From: Muribaculaceae bacterium
GTDB taxonomy: Bacteria; Pseudomonadota; Alphaproteobacteria; Rs-D84
Direction: 5' to 3'
Length of the DNA: 8,036 nt
Assembly: GCA_023665245.1 (NCBI GenBank)
Contig: JAMPEH010000093.1
Span: 1-8,036 of the forward strand
Positions 1 through 5,611 of this stretch are shown here, one piece after another. Each line of letters begins with the position of its first letter. Position 1 is the stretch's first letter. The notes below the pieces were generated by a model, which was not told where the DNA came from, did not search any database, and saw nothing but the letters and a program-made list of their open reading frames with translations. A program made the translations under genes and the position numbers.

Positions 1-101
1 CTGTATAAAATTTTCAATGTTCAAAAATTTCTGCTTGACTTTTTATTTGCAGACTTCGTTTTTATCTTTGTGCTGCCAGTGTCGCTTTTATCATTTTTAC
101 G
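1..101. other. Gene-free left edge
   Basis: This stretch lies downstream of the VRR-NUC gene. It is AT-rich. On the minus strand the only start after the nuclease stop opens a 10-codon frame. No other frame crosses it with a credible start and ribosome binding site, and I see no T-tailed hairpin. The next gene of the operon, if any, begins to the left of the window. Confidence 0.5.
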
Positions 102-500
102 TCACTTCTGGTACCGTAGATATGTTGTCCGCATCCCCCGCAAATAGTTTTCTAATTCCTGCGTTGCTTCTGCCCCGCTATAGCATACCGTGACTTTGTA
201 GCCCTGTTCATTTAATGCCTTGATCCATTCTTTTTGGTGCTCTGTCGGCTTGTTTCTGCCGTATTTCATCTCGATATATAAGCCCGCGAAGCCGTTCATG
301 GGGACGGGCAGGCAAAGATCGGGCACGCCCGCCTTCACGCCCATAGCTTTAAACCGCGCCGCCTCCCTTGCGTCCCTCTTTCCCCCGTTTGGGATATGGA
401 ATAATAATTTTAGTTCAGGGAAGCGTCCGGCGTTCCATTCTGCCCAGTCAATGACGCCCATCTGTTCTGTGTCTTCCCCTCGTTTTAGATTTCCGTACAT
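102..500 (-). CDS. VRR-NUC domain nuclease
   Basis: A 132-aa single-domain nuclease of the VRR-NUC type, a branch of the PD-(D/E)XK superfamily. The visible core is an N-terminal acidic TEQ (Glu12-Gln13), then LLFHIPNGG (33-40), KAGVPDL with Asp61, and YIEMK with Glu77 and Lys79, followed by a Gln in the HQKEW helix and the GYKVTVCYS strand. That is the complete catalytic set in family order, so the enzyme should be active. In phages, such stand-alone proteins sit in early operons and are thought to cut branched or flap DNA during replication or recombination; the exact substrate here is not known. The start follows AAAGGGG at about 8 bases. It lies 15 bases after the preceding gene and is the last gene of the visible cluster. 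Confidence 0.92.
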   Translation of the reverse strand: MYGNLKRGEDTEQMGVIDWAEWNAGRFPELKLLFHIPNGGKRDAREAARFKAMGVKAGVPDLCLPVPMNGFAGLYIEMKYGRNKPTEHQKEWIKALNEQGYKVTVCYSGAEATQELENYLRGMRTTYLRYQK

Positions 501-515
501 TCTTCCGACCCCTTT

Positions 516-785
516 CTATGCGCCGTAATGAAGCCCGGATCCGTCCAGCGCCAAGCTTTGTCCTGCGCCTGCTGCCATCGGCTCTTTCAAATATTCCGAA
601 GCTTCAGCAAACAGTTTGAATTTATTTGCTTTGTACCACCGTTCCTGCCCTAAATCATTTTTGACCTTGATTTCCGTCAGCTTCCATGCGCGCCGTCCTG
701 TTTTATAGTCCAGCACACTGTACATTTTCCCAAACGTCAGCGGCAGTCCGTCTGCTGTCCTAGACTTTTTAAACTCTGCTTTCAT
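516..785 (-). CDS. Small hypothetical protein, 89 aa
   Basis: I do not recognise this protein. It is a basic, soluble 89-aa product with no membrane segment or Cys cluster. The N-terminal two thirds (TFGKMYSVLDY, AWKLTEIKVKNDLGQERWYK) reads as alternating beta strands, as in a small SH3-like or OB-like fold. The last 20 residues are Gly/Ala/Ser-rich and probably disordered. An AAAGGAG ribosome binding site lies about 13 bases before the ATG, slightly far. It sits between a 64-aa unknown (32-base gap) and the VRR-NUC gene (15-base gap), so it is probably co-transcribed with rep and the nuclease. Confidence 0.7.
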   Translation of the reverse strand: MKAEFKKSRTADGLPLTFGKMYSVLDYKTGRRAWKLTEIKVKNDLGQERWYKANKFKLFAEASEYLKEPMAAGAGQSLALDGSGLHYGA

Positions 786-817
786 GCCTCTTTAAATTCT
801 CCTTTCGTTGCTTTTGC

Positions 818-1012
818 TTATATGTAAATAGTCACTGCTCCAAGGCTTTCTTCTGTATCGATTCTTTTAACGAACATCCCCGCAACATCGCCATACTCCA
901 AACAAAAATCTTTTTCTTTCTGCACGATAATCATTTCCCCGCTTTTAGCACATTCTACGAAAATCTCTCGATCTGTTTTCATAAATCTTTTTACCGCTGT
1001 TATAACTTTCAT
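818..1012 (-). CDS. Small hypothetical protein, 64 aa
   Basis: Unrecognised 64-aa protein, predicted mostly beta with charged loops (EIFVECAKSGEMIIVQKEKDFCLEYGDVAGMFVKRI). The ATG at 1012 lies inside the 3' end of rep, overlapping it by 68 bases in another frame, and is preceded by GAAAGGAAAAGAAGG, a good ribosome binding site. An internal Met at codon 11 (base 982) would shorten the overlap but has no better site. The long overlap suggests translation coupled to Rep. No function is proposed. Confidence 0.6.
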   Translation of the reverse strand: MKVITAVKRFMKTDREIFVECAKSGEMIIVQKEKDFCLEYGDVAGMFVKRIDTEESLGAVTIYI

Positions 1013-1829
1013 TTTCCTTCTTTTCCTTTCGCAGTTTCTCTGTAATCTGCACTTCCCCAGTCTCTAAGTCCAGTGTGTAGGTGTCTTTTACCACAGCGCG
1101 TTTTCTGCCGTCATAGATCAGTGTATAGGTAAAATACATAAATCCTGTTATCTCATGCCAGCTTTCCGCCACACTGTCTTTGTCTAAATACCAACCCTGC
1201 GGTATCTCGATTGTGTGATTGTAGGCGTTTTTTGATCGTACCGTCGTTTTCGTCGGCTGCGGTATCCTTAAATTTTTACTGGAGTTGTACCGCCTGCCGG
1301 AAAAGCCCTCACACGTCTTCATGGTCTTTTCCGAGTATTTCACAAAATACGAAGCCAGTTTGCTGTACTGCCCGCTGTCGTCTAAGGGCTTTATATCAAT
1401 CCAGCCTTTATCCCAGCATTTTTTTAGCTTTGCTATCTCTATTGCATTTAATACCATGTGGATATGTGTTGCGCCCCTCTCCCCGACCTCTGCCGCCCAT
1501 ACATACTTTGCAACGTCCCCCGCCGCCTTGTACTCTTTCCGTATTTCCCGCAGCAGCTTGTCAACGTCTGCCCGCAGTTCCTCTTTCCCTGCTGGGCGTT
1601 TATCCTTTGCATACGACCATGTAACATATAGACTCGTGCCGTCATAGTTCTCGTTTAATATCCATGTCAGCCTTTTTATTGCCTGCCTGCTGTTTACTTT
1701 TTTCTGTGCTTCGCTTGTCTTGTTTTCCTTCTTCCTTCTCGATCCCTCTTTTGTGTCGGTTCGTGCTGCATAATAGTATGTATGCTGCTTCGTTTTCCCT
1801 GCTTTGCAGGTTTCGTGTCTATATGGCAT
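945..1829 (-). CDS. HUH-endonuclease replication initiator (rolling-circle Rep)
   Basis: A 294-aa protein with the order of motifs expected of a rolling-circle Rep. A hydrophobic strand SLYVTWSY (66-73) matches motif 1. VWAAEVGERGATHIHMVLN (110-128) contains the metal-binding His-Ile-His (His122, His124) of motif 2. YSKLASYFVKYSEK (155-168) carries the candidate catalytic tyrosine (Tyr161) in a Y-x-x-K arrangement with Lys164, plus Tyr165. Such proteins nick one strand at the origin, stay bound to the 5' end, and start strand-displacement replication. The N-terminal 50 residues are very basic; the C-terminal tail (EKLRKEKKENESY) is charged and may be flexible. The start has GAGG 5 bases upstream. 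The 203-base gap before it carries the antisense RNA and repeats described separately. It resembles phage and microvirus-type Reps more than plasmid relaxases; no helicase domain is fused. Confidence 0.85.
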   Translation of the reverse strand: MPYRHETCKAGKTKQHTYYYAARTDTKEGSRRKKENKTSEAQKKVNSRQAIKRLTWILNENYDGTSLYVTWSYAKDKRPAGKEELRADVDKLLREIRKEYKAAGDVAKYVWAAEVGERGATHIHMVLNAIEIAKLKKCWDKGWIDIKPLDDSGQYSKLASYFVKYSEKTMKTCEGFSGRRYNSSKNLRIPQPTKTTVRSKNAYNHTIEIPQGWYLDKDSVAESWHEITGFMYFTYTLIYDGRKRAVVKDTYTLDLETGEVQITEKLRKEKKENESYNSGKKIYENRSRDFRRMC

Positions 1830-1875
1830 ATTTTCCTCACCCGTCGATAAAATAATATACTTAACAAGTCATAAC

Positions 1876-1893
1876 GGCGGCCTCTAAACCGCC
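1876..1893 (-). promoter_or_regulatory. Small GC hairpin in the rep leader
   Basis: In the rep mRNA, GGCGG (1893-1889) pairs with CCGCC (1880-1876) across an 8-base loop, about 45 bases before the rep ATG. The downstream arm includes GGCCGC (1882-1877), which could instead pair with GCGGCC (1968-1963) in the larger upstream hairpin, giving two mutually exclusive folds. No T run follows on the minus strand, so it is not a finished terminator. A role in controlling rep expression is inference. Confidence 0.35.
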
Positions 1894-1900
1894 ATTTTCC

Positions 1901-1929
1901 TTGACATTTTACCGTACACAGCGTATACT
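1901..1929 (+). promoter_or_regulatory. Strong sigma-70/SigA promoter for antisense RNA
   Basis: TTGACA at 1901-1906 and TATACT at 1924-1929 are separated by exactly 17 bases, a 6/6 and 5/6 match to the housekeeping consensus. It fires on the plus strand, against every gene in the window, and has no credible protein gene downstream, only an intrinsic terminator. The left arm of an 11-bp inverted repeat (1912-1922) fills the spacer, so a protein bound there could block the promoter. Predicted start of transcription is near 1936. Confidence 0.8.
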
Positions 1930-1959
1930 ATTATCAGGTTCTAATTTTGCTGTGTACGG
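1912..1959. repeat. Perfect 11-bp inverted repeat, candidate operator or origin hairpin
   Basis: CCGTACACAGC (1912-1922) and GCTGTGTACGG (1949-1959) are exact reverse complements, separated by 26 bases. The left arm sits inside the plus-strand promoter spacer and the right arm lies 13-23 bases after the predicted start. On the minus strand the loop contains CCTGATAATA (1938-1929), close to the (C/T)TTG^ATA nick region known for the pC194/phiX174 group of rolling-circle origins. It could be a Rep or repressor binding site, the double-strand origin, or both. Confidence 0.6.
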
Positions 1960-1996
1960 CTTGGCCGCTTTGGATTTCCCGATCCGAAGCGGCCAT
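1934..1996 (-). CDS. Possible 20-codon rep leader peptide
   Basis: A short frame starting ATG at 1996 and ending TGA at 1934, reading MAASDREIQSG and so on to KIRT. It has an AAAGG ribosome binding site 7 bases before the ATG. The start codon lies at the foot of the large hairpin (1995-1962), and the stop lies beside the predicted antisense RNA start, so the frame is covered almost base for base by that RNA. Its translation could control folding of the rep leader. It may be chance: 20 open codons are not remarkable alone. Confidence 0.35.
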   Translation of the reverse strand: MAASDREIQSGQAVHSKIRT

Positions 1997-2001
1997 TTTT
2001 T
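1936..2001 (+). ncRNA. Predicted countertranscribed RNA, about 66 nt, antisense to the rep leader
   Basis: The RNA is bounded by a near-consensus promoter and a strong terminator, both on the plus strand. It would be fully complementary to the leader of the minus-strand rep transcript, 107-172 bases before the rep ATG. Its 3' half is the terminator hairpin, a typical stable stem-loop for pairing with a target. In pT181, pMV158 and pIP501-type plasmids, short antisense RNAs in this position lower Rep synthesis by attenuation or blocked translation and so set copy number. That role here is inferred from layout, not from sequence similarity. Confidence 0.65.
1962..2001 (+). terminator. Strong rho-independent terminator of the antisense RNA
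   Basis: The stem 1962-1976 pairs with 1981-1995 over 15 positions (13 Watson-Crick, 2 G-T), starting TGGCCGCTT and closing AAGCGGCCA, with loop TCCC and six Ts at 1996-2001. On the minus strand the same hairpin forms but is followed by AAGCCG rather than Ts, so it should not stop the rep transcript. Confidence 0.85.
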
Positions 2002-2032
2002 CGCCTTTCTTTTTTCTCTTTTCAATGTACAT

Positions 2033-2512
2033 CTAAAATTGTGTCGGTTCGCGGCGCGCCGCTCTCTCCCTGGTCCCCGCATATCCCCCAAAAAGAAAAT
2101 CAAAACGCTTGTGCGCGTCCTCTTTCTCTTTCATTTCCTCGATCATGCACGCCAGCCCGTCCGCTGCCCTCTCCCAGTCCCTTGCTTCCCGCCGAAGTTC
2201 TTTTATTTTTTCCTCTGCTCTATATAACTGGATTTTTAAGCTGCTGTTTTCCTGCAATAGCTTCTTGATCTCCGCTTTCTGCTGCGGGACGACGTTCCCT
2301 ATTTCCGGCGGTATGCGCCGCCGTATATCCTGCCTTTCAATCACCGTCAGCGTGGCGCGATTTTCGTACCTGTCAACCGTCATTTTCTGCCCGCACTTTC
2401 CGCAGGTGTAAACTGTATTGTCTTTCAGTCCGTCCGCTACAATCTGCGCCCCGCAGGTCAGACAACTACAAAATTTCTGATTGTTTAAAGAAAATGATCT
2501 TTTTACCGCCAT
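2033..2512 (-). CDS. Zinc-ribbon coiled-coil protein
   Basis: A 159-aa protein with an N-terminal zinc ribbon: CSCLTC (Cys15, Cys17, Cys20) and CGKC (Cys37, Cys40). It is followed by a long charged helix with heptad character, roughly residues 75-130 (KAEIKKLLQENSSLKIQLYRAEEKIKELRR is typical of the pattern). The tail is Arg-rich. This suggests a DNA- or protein-binding homodimer, but I do not recognise a named family. The start has AGGTGA about 4 bases upstream and lies 7 bases after the stop of the preceding gene. It is the last gene before the regulatory gap and rep, so a regulatory or origin-binding role is possible but unproven. Confidence 0.75.
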   Translation of the reverse strand: MAVKRSFSLNNQKFCSCLTCGAQIVADGLKDNTVYTCGKCGQKMTVDRYENRATLTVIERQDIRRRIPPEIGNVVPQQKAEIKKLLQENSSLKIQLYRAEEKIKELRREARDWERAADGLACMIEEMKEKEDAHKRFDFLFGGYAGTRERAARREPTQF

Positions 2513-2519
2513 AACTCAC

Positions 2520-2912
2520 CTACTGCACAAACTCGTTATTGTCGCTTATCTCGCGGACTACTTTTATTTTGTCCTTTGCCATCTGCATGATCCGGCAGCG
2601 AAGCCCTGTTCTGATCGTCACAATGGCGGCTTTCATTTTTTTGTCGCAGATTGCGTCCACGGCGTTTAATATAATCGCCTGTACTGTGTCCGGCTGCTGA
2701 TACTCCCCAGCGTCTTCTCCAAATAATTCTTTTACGCGCTGTTTTGCCACCGTCCGGCGCTTTGCGCTCTTTTGGTACTCCTGTGCCTTGTCGCACTCAC
2801 AGCGCATAGTGGCGGCTTCCTCTAACTGCGGGGCGGTCATTTCCGCGCCGTCTTCCACAATAACATTTTGCCCGCAGAAGCGGCAGGCACCCATTTTACT
2901 TCCTTTTGCCAT
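2520..2912 (-). CDS. Small zinc-finger protein
   Basis: A 130-aa protein with CRFC (Cys10, Cys13) and CEC (Cys38, Cys40) as a likely zinc site, then a basic helical region (KSAKRRTVAKQRVKELFG) and a hydrophobic-basic C-terminal half (AIILNAVDAICDKKMKAAIVTI). The frame stays open to a TTG at 2939, but the ATG at 2912 sits after GGAAGGAG and AGGAAG. A second ATG at 2894 with AAAAGGAAG is the main alternative. It follows the HAD gene by 23 bases and precedes another zinc-ribbon gene by 7. Phage early regions often carry such proteins; the function is unknown. Confidence 0.75.
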   Translation of the reverse strand: MAKGSKMGACRFCGQNVIVEDGAEMTAPQLEEAATMRCECDKAQEYQKSAKRRTVAKQRVKELFGEDAGEYQQPDTVQAIILNAVDAICDKKMKAAIVTIRTGLRCRIMQMAKDKIKVVREISDNNEFVQ

Positions 2913-2935
2913 GCTTCCTGTCCACTCCTTCCTGT

Positions 2936-3460
2936 TCAATCTCGCCGCGATACTCTATTGTCAGTCGCTCTCCATGCATTTTTCTCCCTTCTTTGCTGCT
3001 GAAATATCGCAAGTATAAATAAAATTGCTGCCTGTAATATGATAGCTGCCGCGCCGCCTATGAAAGAATAGAGCGCGGCTTCCCTGCTATGTCCCCACAA
3101 TGCCCGCTGTAAGCGGCACGCCCACATTACTTCCCGTGCCGGATTTATGGCTTTGTCGTCTATGTACTCATGTGCAAATATTTTCCGCGTGTCCGTGCCG
3201 CCGTAGTTCGCTATATTTTCCGCTGTATTCTCGTTTACATAGTCAAATACAAGCCCCTGCCCCTCGCACCACTCTACCGCTTCTTGCAGGTCTTTTCCTT
3301 TCCGGCAGGTATACAGAATAAGAATCGCGCCGTCCTTCTGAAGCCGCCTGCAATATCTAATCATTTTCGGGATAGGCTTTATAATTTCGGGAAATTTTGT
3401 TACTGCCAGTGTCCCGTCAAAATCTACCGCAATGATCCGGCGGTATCCCGGCGCGCTCAT
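2936..3460 (-). CDS. HAD-superfamily phosphatase with C-terminal membrane helix
   Basis: A 174-aa protein. IIAVDFDGTL (9-18) holds the HAD nucleophile Asp13 and acid/base Asp15. ILILYTCR (46-53) supplies the motif II Thr51. AHEYIDDKAINP (97-108) resembles the metal-binding late motif. This is the small cap-less phage type, probably acting on a nucleotide or polynucleotide phosphate. After the domain comes an unusual 24-residue hydrophobic stretch (YSFIGGAAAIILQAAILFIL, about 131-154) and a basic tail, which would anchor the enzyme to the membrane with the tail on the other side or the whole protein as a tail-anchored type. The start at 3460 overlaps the preceding stop as ATGA; an upstream in-frame extension to 3601 is out of frame with the neighbour's real coding and is rejected. 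Confidence 0.85.
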   Translation of the reverse strand: MSAPGYRRIIAVDFDGTLAVTKFPEIIKPIPKMIRYCRRLQKDGAILILYTCRKGKDLQEAVEWCEGQGLVFDYVNENTAENIANYGGTDTRKIFAHEYIDDKAINPAREVMWACRLQRALWGHSREAALYSFIGGAAAIILQAAILFILAIFQQQRREKNAWRATDNRVSRRD

Positions 3461-3927
3461 GCCCGCACCCGCTTTCTGATAATGCGCGCCCAAAAAGGGC
3501 AGTTTGCAGTTTCGATCCGAAGTTCCGCTTTCTGGTATGTCTGATCTATCACCCCGATCACGTCGTTTAATTCGCTTTTGCTTATCAGATCGCCGCAGCA
3601 CATACCGTTAGCATATCCCGCTGCGAACATTCCCCACTTTATGGCTTCCGCTTTGCTGTCGGTTTCCCTCATTTTCCGCAGCATATCGTTTAATTGTTCC
3701 AGCCCCGCTTCCTGCTGCTGCCTTGCGGCGCGCCGTGCGGTAATGCGGGCGGTTTTCAGCATTTCCACGCCTGCTGCCTGCGCGATCTTTTCAATATCCT
3801 GCCCTGCCCCTTCATGGAATGCGGCGTAATCCTCTTTTGTTATAACCGCAACGGCAATTCTTCCCATATCTTGCTGTTGCTCCGTCCTTTTGTAAATTGC
3901 CTGTGCCTCGTTTACCTGTGTCCTCAT
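3457..3927 (-). CDS. Helical hypothetical protein, 156 aa
   Basis: Unrecognised. The first 20 residues are polar with QQQ. The middle (about 35-90) is an Ala/Gln/Arg/Glu-rich helix that could form a coiled coil (RITARRAARQQQEAGLEQL). The C-terminal part has short hydrophobic patches (WGMFAAGYANGMCCGD, NDVIGVIDQTYQ). The start is set by the ATGA overlap with the end of the SSB gene at 3924-3927 and by GGAAGGGAG upstream; a longer frame reaching 4002 would run inside SSB. Its stop overlaps the HAD start in the same way, so the three genes should be translated together. A role connected to SSB is possible from position only. Confidence 0.75.
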   Translation of the reverse strand: MRTQVNEAQAIYKRTEQQQDMGRIAVAVITKEDYAAFHEGAGQDIEKIAQAAGVEMLKTARITARRAARQQQEAGLEQLNDMLRKMRETDSKAEAIKWGMFAAGYANGMCCGDLISKSELNDVIGVIDQTYQKAELRIETANCPFWARIIRKRVRA

Positions 3928-4622
3928 ATGTCTGATCTCCCTTCCTTGTCCGGTTCTGTGTCTTTGTCCTTTGCGCTCTCCCCTTTGAATTTGATCGCGC
4001 ATACTTCATATACCGTGGATAAAAATGGCAGCCTGCGCCCTTCGATCCGCTTTTTGTAATCGCGAGACTGAAAACGTCCATATATTTCTACATAGTCCCC
4101 AACTTCAAACGTATTCGCTTTGAACGCCTGCCAACCGAAGCACACGCACGGTATATAGTTGGTGCCTGCCGATGAATTTACCGCTACTATGATACTTGTA
4201 GCCGCCACACGCTTTCCCCGCTGCATCCAGCGGCGCGTTGACCGGAAGCGCGGCGGCTTGCAGATATTCCCGCAGATTGTAACTTCGTTCTGATCGTTCA
4301 CGGGCGGATCGTTTAGCGCAATGACTTCCGCGTATATATAGACTTTCACACGACTTTCTTCCGGTTTCGGATCGTGTACGTTCTCCGATCTGATTTCACC
4401 GCCGATCAGCACCTCCGCGCCCGCCGTGATTTTCTCCAGCATTTCTTTTGATCCGGCGGCGCGCCCGTCAAACTGCAAAATATAGGTGTCTTCCGTCTCG
4501 CTGGGACGCGTCCGTGTCAATGTCGTTTCGTACACTTCCCGTGTCCAGTCTGCCGCTTCGACGATCAATTCCGGTAGGGTTTTAATATGCCCCACAATCC
4601 CGATCGTGTTATTCCTGCTCAT
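3924..4622 (-). CDS. ssb: Single-stranded DNA-binding protein, two OB folds
   Basis: A 232-aa protein in which two OB-type domains can be read. The first, about 6-105, covers NTIGIVGHIKTLPE and AEVLIGGEIRSENV. The second, about 112-212, covers NEVTICGNICKPPRFR, YIPCVCFGWQAFKANTF and GDYVEIYGRFQSRDY, the last being typical of SSB. It would coat single-stranded DNA at the fork, fitting a replication module with Rep. Unlike bacterial SSB (about 170 aa, one OB fold, acidic DDDIPF tip), it has the doubled phage form and ends in EGRSDI without that tip. The start at 4622 is chosen because AAAGGAG lies 11 bases ahead of it; the in-frame ATG at 4643, which overlaps the upstream stop, adds 7 residues and is a live alternative. 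Confidence 0.85.
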   Translation of the reverse strand: MSRNNTIGIVGHIKTLPELIVEAADWTREVYETTLTRTRPSETEDTYILQFDGRAAGSKEMLEKITAGAEVLIGGEIRSENVHDPKPEESRVKVYIYAEVIALNDPPVNDQNEVTICGNICKPPRFRSTRRWMQRGKRVAATSIIVAVNSSAGTNYIPCVCFGWQAFKANTFEVGDYVEIYGRFQSRDYKKRIEGRRLPFLSTVYEVCAIKFKGESAKDKDTEPDKEGRSDI

Positions 4623-4639
4623 ACGCTGTATGTCTCCTT

Positions 4640-4900
4640 TCATAATTTTGCTTTCTCACTTTCCTTTTTCAATTTATAACTATTCAATTCATCGATTGCC
4701 CTTTTATAGCAATCCACATCTTCCGTTTCCCTTGCCAGCACAATACGTTTCCCTCTTGTCTCGCCCTTATACTCCCATATTTCGATCAGTCCGTCGCCAT
4801 ATATATCAAAGTGCATATGGTAACGCAAACCATATCTTTTCTGCAAAGGTCTGTATATTTCATAAAATTTTCTAACTGTTTCTGTGTATTCATCTTCCAT
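4640..4900 (-). CDS. Small hypothetical protein, 86 aa
   Basis: Unrecognised. It has two aromatic-rich helices and strands (ETVRKFYEIYRPLQKRYG, YHMHFDIYGDGLIEIWEY), then a strand (KRIVLARE) leading into DCYKRAIDELN and a Lys-rich tail. The strand-DCY-helix part resembles one in the 81-aa protein at 7712-7957. The ribosome binding site is AGGGGG about 7 bases before the ATG. It is 18 bases downstream of the methyltransferase gene and touches the SSB gene. Confidence 0.75.
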   Translation of the reverse strand: MEDEYTETVRKFYEIYRPLQKRYGLRYHMHFDIYGDGLIEIWEYKGETRGKRIVLARETEDVDCYKRAIDELNSYKLKKESEKAKL

Positions 4901-4918
4901 GTACTTCCCCCTATGTAG

Positions 4919-5611
4919 TCAATAAGTTTCCGCAGCTTTTCCGCTCCCCATAAAATCAGATAGTTGCATTTGTGCGGTTTCCTGCCTGTATCTTTCCTGT
5001 GATAATTTGAAATAGTGTTCGCTTAACTCGAAGCCCACAAATTTATGCCCCGTATTCCGGCAGGCAATCAGCGAAGAAGCCGAGCCCACGTGTGTATCTA
5101 AAATTGTGTCGCTTGCTGCCGCAAAGTTTGTCAATATCCATTCATACAATGCCACGGGCTTCTGTGTCGGGTGTATGCGGTACTCTTTGTTTTTCATGTT
5201 CTCTTGGATCATGCCGTTCCATGTATATTTGTACCTGCGGATTGCGGTTTTGAAAGAAGTCCACGCCAGTTCGCAGTCTGCAAAATCTGCCTCGCCGTTG
5301 TTCTTGTCCCATACCAGCCAGCACGGGCTGTCATACGGGATTTTTGATATAAAATGATTTGCGCCGAAAATGATCTGGTTTTTGCTTACTCTGAATAACT
5401 CCCGAAAATATGCTTCGTCCGGCGGGTTTAAGTCTTCCCCCGTAAACGGTACATACGCCTTCGACGTTGCCAGCTTTGAGCGTGTGCTGTTCTTTTTCCC
5501 GCTTTCCTTTATCCCATACGGCGGATCGACGATTGCAAGATCAAAATACCTGTCGGGAAATTCTGCCAGCCCTTTCATGCAGTCCATATTGTAATAGCCG
5601 TATTCAAGCAT
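4919..5611 (-). CDS. DNA adenine/N4-cytosine methyltransferase (DPPY, beta class)
   Basis: A 230-aa amino-methyltransferase that transfers a methyl group from SAM to an exocyclic amine, most likely N6 of adenine. The catalytic motif IV is IVDPPYG (27-33). RIHPTQKPVALYEWIL (145-160) is the motif seen before the SAM-binding region. DTHVGSASS (172-180) stands in the place of the usual DPFxGSG, and FVGFEL (191-196) follows. Catalytic motif first and SAM motif last is the beta-class order. The start at 5611 has GGAAGG/GGAAG upstream; a frame open to 5662 would add 17 Lys-rich residues but has no binding site and lies over the coiled-coil gene. No restriction enzyme is adjacent, so it is a solitary phage methyltransferase; the target sequence cannot be read from the protein. 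Confidence 0.92.
   Translation of the reverse strand: MLEYGYYNMDCMKGLAEFPDRYFDLAIVDPPYGIKESGKKNSTRSKLATSKAYVPFTGEDLNPPDEAYFRELFRVSKNQIIFGANHFISKIPYDSPCWLVWDKNNGEADFADCELAWTSFKTAIRRYKYTWNGMIQENMKNKEYRIHPTQKPVALYEWILTNFAAASDTILDTHVGSASSLIACRNTGHKFVGFELSEHYFKLSQERYRQETAQMQLSDFMGSGKAAETY

Noticed and set aside
35..66. TTGACT at 35-40 as a plus-strand promoter
   Set aside because: No acceptable -10 element at 16-18 bases; the downstream sequence is only T-rich.
1211..1647. Two plus-strand frames of 120-137 codons opposite rep
   Set aside because: They lie wholly over the minus-strand rep gene, whose motifs are clear, and their Ser/Pro/Cys-rich composition is what the reverse complement of A-rich coding DNA gives.
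1909..2103. A 64-codon minus-strand frame across the rep leader
   Set aside because: Its first part is a shadow of the end of the zinc-ribbon gene and the rest crosses the promoter, repeats and terminator of the antisense RNA; its Lys/Arg-rich sequence has no protein-like pattern and no good start.
1901..2227. A 108-codon plus-strand frame that begins near the strong promoter
   Set aside because: The intrinsic terminator at 1962-2001 would end the transcript early, there is no ribosome binding site, and most of it is antisense to the zinc-ribbon gene.
3461..3601. N-terminal 47-residue extension of the HAD protein
   Set aside because: It is out-of-frame reading of the preceding gene, is very Arg/Ser-rich, and the ATGA overlap at 3460 gives a family-typical start just before the DFDGTL motif.
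3928..4002. N-terminal 25-residue extension of the 156-aa protein
   Set aside because: It lies inside the SSB gene and is Arg/Gly-rich shadow; the ATG at 3927 overlaps the SSB stop and has a ribosome binding site.
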